Source: Halobacteriales archaeon QH_7_65_31
GTDB lineage: Archaea > Halobacteriota > Halobacteria > Halobacteriales > Haloarculaceae
Direction: 5' to 3'
NCBI GenBank assembly: GCA_003021785.1
Contig: PXQU01000004.1
Span: 62,001-126,000, forward strand
DNA: 64,000 bases
Positions 60,339 through 64,000 of this stretch are shown here, piece after piece (positions within the stretch are counted from its first letter, which is position 1; each line of letters opens with the position of its first letter). The notes under the pieces are model-generated. The model had not been told where the DNA came from and searched no databases. It saw nothing but the letters and a program-made list of their open reading frames with translations. The position numbers were made by a program, and so were the translations under genes.

Positions 60339-61625
60339 CTACTCGTCGCGGAAGTACGCCGGCTGTTCGAACGGCTCGTCTTCCCCCTCGACGGCCAGCA
60401 CGTCGAGGGCTGTAACGGTCGCGTCCGTTTCGAGCAGCCCGGCGAGCGACGGCTCCGTTCGCCCGTCGTCACTGGAGATGAGCTCCTTGATGTAGAGCCC
60501 GCCGGCCCCGTGCACGTCGATCGTGGCATGAGTGTCGTCGGTGCGGTCGCCGTTGACGCTGTACACCTCGCGCTCCCGCACGAGATCGGCCCGTCGGTGG
60601 TCGACGCGGTGGGGCGTTCGCTGCTCGACGGTCGCGCCCTGTAAGGTTTCGAGTGCGTCTTCGAGCGCGGTCTCGTCGACGGGCGATCCGAACTCGACCG
60701 TCGCGTGATACGTCTTCGAGGCGTCGTGCTCCTTCACGTGAGCGGTCATCTCGTGGGTCGCGTACCGGAGGTCGTCTACCTTCACAGCGTCACTGGCCTT
60801 GTTGATCTCGTCTTCGATGGTCGCGAGCTCCACGTCGCGCCGGTGGGGCCGTTTCACCTCCAACACGAACGGTCGACCGTCACCGAGCATGAGCGCGTCC
60901 ACGTCCTCCCGGCCCGCGCCGTGGAAGACGCCCTCGTCGCCGCGTAGTGCAGTCACGAGCGGTGGCGCGACCTCCTGTTCGACGCTCGTCCGGTAGCGGT
61001 AGCCCGTGCCGTCACACTCCGGGCAGGTGCGCCCGCCGTGGAGCGTCCCCGACTCGCCGCAGTTCGAACACGGCCACTCCGTCTGTGGCACGTCCCGCTC
61101 GACCTTCCGATAGCGGCCGTACACCGCCACGGAGTTGATCGTCACCTCGATCTCGTCGGCGTCGAGATCGACGAGCAGCTGCACGTCCGGGCGCTCGAAG
61201 CCGACCGCTTTGCCCGTCTGTTGGCCGACCCGCTTGCCGACCTCGCGGTTGAACTCCGATTTCAGTAGCTCTCCCGCATCAACGTCGAGTCCGGCGTCCG
61301 CACGCAGGAGCTCGCCGTTCTCCTCGACCAGCGGCGGGACGCGCGTCCCGACCTGATAGGTCGAGAAGTCGATTCCCTCCAGCGCGGCGACGGCGCGGTC
61401 GGCGTACGCGTCGAACTGACCGCACAGCCCCTCACAGACCCAGCACTTCTCGGTATCCGGCGACTCGTACGGCTCGTCCGAATCGAGTGCGAGCGTCGTC
61501 CGCAGCGCCCGCCCGCGCTCGTCGTTGCCGAGACCGAAGCTCCGCTCAGCGAAGGGGCGGCCGAGACAGGCGTCACACAGCGGGCCGGTCGCCGCCAGCC
61601 GCTCGGCGTCGTCGAGAATCGTCAT
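60339..61625 (-). CDS. pus10: tRNA pseudouridine synthase Pus10
   Basis: Makes pseudouridine at positions 54 and 55 of archaeal tRNAs. The 428-residue protein has an N-terminal zinc-binding part with CDACLGRPF and CWVCEGLC, a THUMP-like domain (SEFNREVGKRV, RPDVQLLVDLD), the second zinc knuckle CSNCGESGTLHGGRTCPECDG, and the catalytic Asp in GREDVDALMLGDGRPF, where the family has R-E-D-x-D. Length and domain order are standard. Confidence 0.95.
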   Translation of the reverse strand: MTILDDAERLAATGPLCDACLGRPFAERSFGLGNDERGRALRTTLALDSDEPYESPDTEKCWVCEGLCGQFDAYADRAVAALEGIDFSTYQVGTRVPPLVEENGELLRADAGLDVDAGELLKSEFNREVGKRVGQQTGKAVGFERPDVQLLVDLDADEIEVTINSVAVYGRYRKVERDVPQTEWPCSNCGESGTLHGGRTCPECDGTGYRYRTSVEQEVAPPLVTALRGDEGVFHGAGREDVDALMLGDGRPFVLEVKRPHRRDVELATIEDEINKASDAVKVDDLRYATHEMTAHVKEHDASKTYHATVEFGSPVDETALEDALETLQGATVEQRTPHRVDHRRADLVREREVYSVNGDRTDDTHATIDVHGAGGLYIKELISSDDGRTEPSLAGLLETDATVTALDVLAVEGEDEPFEQPAYFRDE

Positions 61626-61713
61626 TACCGTCGTTCAGGCGGCTCGCGGGAAGTGTGTATCGGCTCGCCGTCTTAATCGTCGGCTTGAAGCCCACCGCTC
61701 ACCCCGTACGCGT

Positions 61714-62508
61714 ATGTCGGAGTTCCGTATCGCCGTCGTCGTCGGCATCCTTCAGGGTCTCTTCGAGTGGCTCCCCATCTCCTCGGAGGGAAACATCGCA
61801 CTGTATCTCACGGCCATCGAGGGGCTCGCCCCGACCGCTGCGACGGAGTTCGCGCTCTTTCTCCATGTCGGCACGGCCGTCTCTGCGACGCTCTACTATC
61901 GGAGCGAACTCGCCACGCTCGCCCGCCGCGTCCCGCGGTGGCGGACGACCCGCGACGGTGAACTCACGTTCCTCGCCGTCGCGACCCTCGCTTCTGCCGT
62001 CGTCGGACTGGCCGCGTACGCCACGATCGAGGAGCTGTTCTCCGCGCTCACCGGCGGGGCGTTCATCGTTCTCATCGGTGTCCTCCTCGTCGCGACGGGG
62101 CTGTTCCAGCGGGTCGCGAACACCCGACTCGGCAGTCGAACCGAGCCGACACTGGCGGACGGACTCCTCGTCGGTGCGCTCCAAGGACTCGCCATCCTCC
62201 CGGGCATCTCGCGATCTGGATCGACGGTGTCGGTCCTGCTGCTCCGGGGGTACGACTCCGAGGCGTCGTTCCGGCTCTCGTTTCTGCTGTCGATTCCTGC
62301 CGCGCTCGGTGCTGGCGTACTGACTCTCGCTGACGGCGTCCCGGAGCTATCACTGGCTGCCGGTGCGGTCGCGGCCGGTGTCGCTGCGGTCGTCGGCTAT
62401 CTCTCTATCGACGCGCTGCTCCGAGTGGTTGCGCGAGTCGCCTTCTGGGTCGTCTGTCTCGGGCTCGGCGGGCTGGCCGTCGTCGGTGGCGTCGTGACGA
62501 TCCTGTGA
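61714..62508 (+). CDS. uppP: Undecaprenyl-diphosphatase-family phosphatase (UppP/BacA)
   Basis: A 264-residue membrane phosphatase with about eight helices. Motif 1 is LFEWLPISSEGNIALYL (Glu and Ser conserved; SSEGN in place of SSTGH) and motif 2 is ILPGISRSGSTVSVLLLRG (PGxSRSGxT). In archaea it probably recycles dolichyl or other polyprenyl diphosphate carriers used for protein glycosylation, fitting the glycosyltransferases at 14796 and 16256. ATG 61714 begins MSEFRIAVVVGILQG. It ends one base before the convergent photolyase gene. Confidence 0.92.
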   Translation: MSEFRIAVVVGILQGLFEWLPISSEGNIALYLTAIEGLAPTAATEFALFLHVGTAVSATLYYRSELATLARRVPRWRTTRDGELTFLAVATLASAVVGLAAYATIEELFSALTGGAFIVLIGVLLVATGLFQRVANTRLGSRTEPTLADGLLVGALQGLAILPGISRSGSTVSVLLLRGYDSEASFRLSFLLSIPAALGAGVLTLADGVPELSLAAGAVAAGVAAVVGYLSIDALLRVVARVAFWVVCLGLGGLAVVGGVVTIL

Positions 62509-63879
62509 TCACCGCTTCCCGAGCGCCGTCTCGAAGACGCGCTGTGCCCGTTCGTAGCCGTCGTTGCGGTCGACGATCGGGTCCGCGTACTCGGGGGCGA
62601 GCCGGTCGCGCTCCGACTGTGAGAGGGTCGGCCACTCGACGAGCCGCTCGGGATCGACACCGCGGAGCTCGGAGACGTACTCCGTGACGTAGGTGGCCTG
62701 TTCGTCGTACTTCGACATCTGTGAGATCGGGTCGAAGATCCGCACGTCGACGGAGTCGGTCCCCGTCGAGGCGGTCCACTGCCAGCCGCCGTAGTTCGAG
62801 GCGGGGTCGTGGTCGAACAGCCGCGCCGCGAACCACCGCGCTCCCGCTCGCCAGTCCACGAGCAGGTGTTTCGTCAGGAACGAGGCCGTCACCTGACGGG
62901 TCCGGTTGTGCATATACCCCTCGCGGTCGAGCTGGCGCATCCCGGCGTCGACCAGCGGGTAGCCGGTCTCGCCCGCTTTCCACGCTGCGAGGTCGTCCTC
63001 GTCGTTTCGCCACTGGATCTGGTTCGGGAAATCGACGTACGACTCCGTCAGCAGCGTCGGGTGGTGCGCGAGCAGATAGTAGTTGTACTCGCGCCACGTC
63101 AGCTCGTCGCGGTACTTGTCGACCTGTGACCGGCTCCTGCCGTCCACGTCGTTGTACAGCCGGGTCGCCGTCCCGTACAGCTCCCGGATTCCGAGCATCC
63201 CGGCCGCGAGATACGGGGAGAGCCGCGACACCGAGTTCGTCGGTCGCTCGACCGCGGCCGTCAGGTCGTCGCGCGTGCCGGCGTACGACCGGATTCCGTC
63301 GTCGAAAAACGTCTCCATGCGAAGCCGTGCGGCCTCGTAGCCCGGGTCCGGCATATCGATCTCCAGCTCGGGAACGGGGATCGTCACGTCGTCGCACACG
63401 TCAGCCAGCGTCTCCCGGTCGGGGGCGTCTATCGGCGGGAGGGTGGGCGTCTTCGTCCACGCCCGCTTGAACTGGCTGTGGGTCTCGTGGCCGGGATCGA
63501 ACGCCTCGGGATCGGTGAGCGTCAGATCGCTCCGCGACTCGGTCTGGAGTCGCTCGTCCACGCGACGCTGGCGGTTCCGCCGGGAGGGTCGATAGTGGCG
63601 ATTGTAGTAGACGGTCTCTGCGTCGTACGCCTCACAGACGGCTTCGAGGGCCTCGTCGGCCGGGCCGGTCCGTACGAGCAGGTCGCTCCCCAGCTCGCGG
63701 TAGGTCGATTTGAGCGATCGCACGCCGGCGAGGAGAAACGCGCGCTGTCGCGTGCCGACCCCCTCCAGTACGTCGGCGTCAATGACGTACACCGGGATCG
63801 TTACGTCGTCGTTCGCGGCGGCGACGAGTCCGCGATTGTCGGGGGTCCGAAGGTCACGTTGATGCCAGAAGACGTTCAC
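62509..63879 (-). CDS. phr: Deoxyribodipyrimidine photolyase (cryptochrome/photolyase family)
   Basis: Repairs UV cyclobutane pyrimidine dimers using light, FAD and an antenna pigment. The 456-residue protein has the N-terminal alpha/beta antenna domain (VNVFWHQRDLRTPDNRGL) and the FAD domain with SRLSPYLAAGMLGIREL, ELTWREYNYYLLAHHP, GYPLVDAGMRQLDREGYMHNR (partly cited), ASFLTKHLLVDWRAGARW and DHDPASNYGGWQWTASTGTD (key NYGGWQW). The start is GTG 63879; an upstream in-frame ATG at 63945 would add 22 residues. Confidence 0.94.
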   Translation of the reverse strand: MNVFWHQRDLRTPDNRGLVAAANDDVTIPVYVIDADVLEGVGTRQRAFLLAGVRSLKSTYRELGSDLLVRTGPADEALEAVCEAYDAETVYYNRHYRPSRRNRQRRVDERLQTESRSDLTLTDPEAFDPGHETHSQFKRAWTKTPTLPPIDAPDRETLADVCDDVTIPVPELEIDMPDPGYEAARLRMETFFDDGIRSYAGTRDDLTAAVERPTNSVSRLSPYLAAGMLGIRELYGTATRLYNDVDGRSRSQVDKYRDELTWREYNYYLLAHHPTLLTESYVDFPNQIQWRNDEDDLAAWKAGETGYPLVDAGMRQLDREGYMHNRTRQVTASFLTKHLLVDWRAGARWFAARLFDHDPASNYGGWQWTASTGTDSVDVRIFDPISQMSKYDEQATYVTEYVSELRGVDPERLVEWPTLSQSERDRLAPEYADPIVDRNDGYERAQRVFETALGKR

Positions 63880-63954
63880 AGTCGACGTACGAGCGCCCGT
63901 CACAAGGATGTCCGGATCGTCGGGCGTAAGGCGTTCACTCTCCAATACGGTGGT

Positions 63955-64000
63955 ATGCAGGACCCGTTCAAGGAGCTGATGTTTCGCTCCTTCAAGGACG
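63955..64000 (+). CDS. Start of an unidentified gene at the right edge
   Basis: ATG at 63955 opens a frame MQDPFKELMFRSFKD that runs off the window. It is divergent from the photolyase gene. Fifteen residues are too few to recognise a family. Confidence 0.45.
   Translation, partial: MQDPFKELMFRSFKD

Noticed and set aside
1-64000. CRISPR array, rRNA operon, complete insertion sequence or replication origin
   Set aside because: No regularly spaced repeat series, rRNA-like sequence, transposase gene, or Orc1/Cdc6 gene with origin repeats was seen.

Overview
This window comes from a halophilic archaeon (class Halobacteria). It is GC-rich, the encoded proteins are strongly acidic, and the gene set is archaeal: Kae1, Spt4, RpoE', aIF2-gamma, aIF5B, PAN, NOB1, PDCD5, Pus10, class I lysyl-tRNA synthetase, halocyanin, a Bat-type HTH regulator, and the DUF5811, DUF5812 and DUF7123 families. 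Many genes have a TATA-like box about 25-29 bp before the start codon, as expected for leaderless transcripts, and GTG starts are common. I cannot name the genus.

Layout. 1-4162 (minus): a tightly overlapping information-processing operon, aIF2-gamma, PIN protein, rpoE', spt4, dephospho-CoA kinase, rps24e, rps27ae and the start of kae1. 4301-9194: a HAD hydrolase, an arylsulfotransferase-like protein, a hexapeptide acetyltransferase and a two-PDZ site-2 protease. 9198-14762: a minus-strand operon of a Bat-type HTH, a winged HTH and a small membrane protein, divergent from a plus-strand run of a two-domain multicopper oxidase, a tandem halocyanin protein and a HemQ/PitA-like heme protein. 14796-29656: glycosyltransferases, an aldo/keto reductase, lysS-pyrH, moaE, DUF7123, a second site-2 protease, thiL, a flippase-like protein, rps19e-PDCD5, a PP-loop enzyme plus an Nmad3-like protein, a cupin and a serine hydrolase.

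29657-32110 is an accessory island of lower GC: a PD-(D/E)XK endonuclease-like gene, a beta-class DNA methyltransferase and a small winged-helix protein, ending at the 3' side of tRNA-Gly(CCC). 32287-49944 is core again: nadE, pgi, a CPBP protease, hisS, truA, two peptidases, PAN, NOB1, aIF5B, pdaD and the glyoxylate-shunt pair aceB/aceA. 50034-52228 is a second accessory stretch: a solitary HsdR-N-type nuclease, a HicA/HicB pair, and a 20-bp duplicate of the 3' end of tRNA-Thr(GGT) lying 145 bp beyond that tRNA, which resembles an old integration scar. 52347-64000 returns to core: a frameshifted gene, an enoyl-CoA hydratase-like gene, DUF5812, a MOSC protein, secF-secD, RNase HII, Pus10, UppP and a photolyase.

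The best candidates for something under-described are four: (i) the copper/heme redox cluster, with an oxidase carrying type 1 copper motifs in both domains and a halocyanin partner whose second domain has lost a copper ligand; (ii) the compact restriction-modification island with its own small regulator next to a tRNA; (iii) the overlapping PP-loop/Nmad3-like pair; (iv) the nuclease plus HicBA stretch next to the tRNA-Thr scar. No CRISPR array, rRNA operon or intact insertion sequence was seen.
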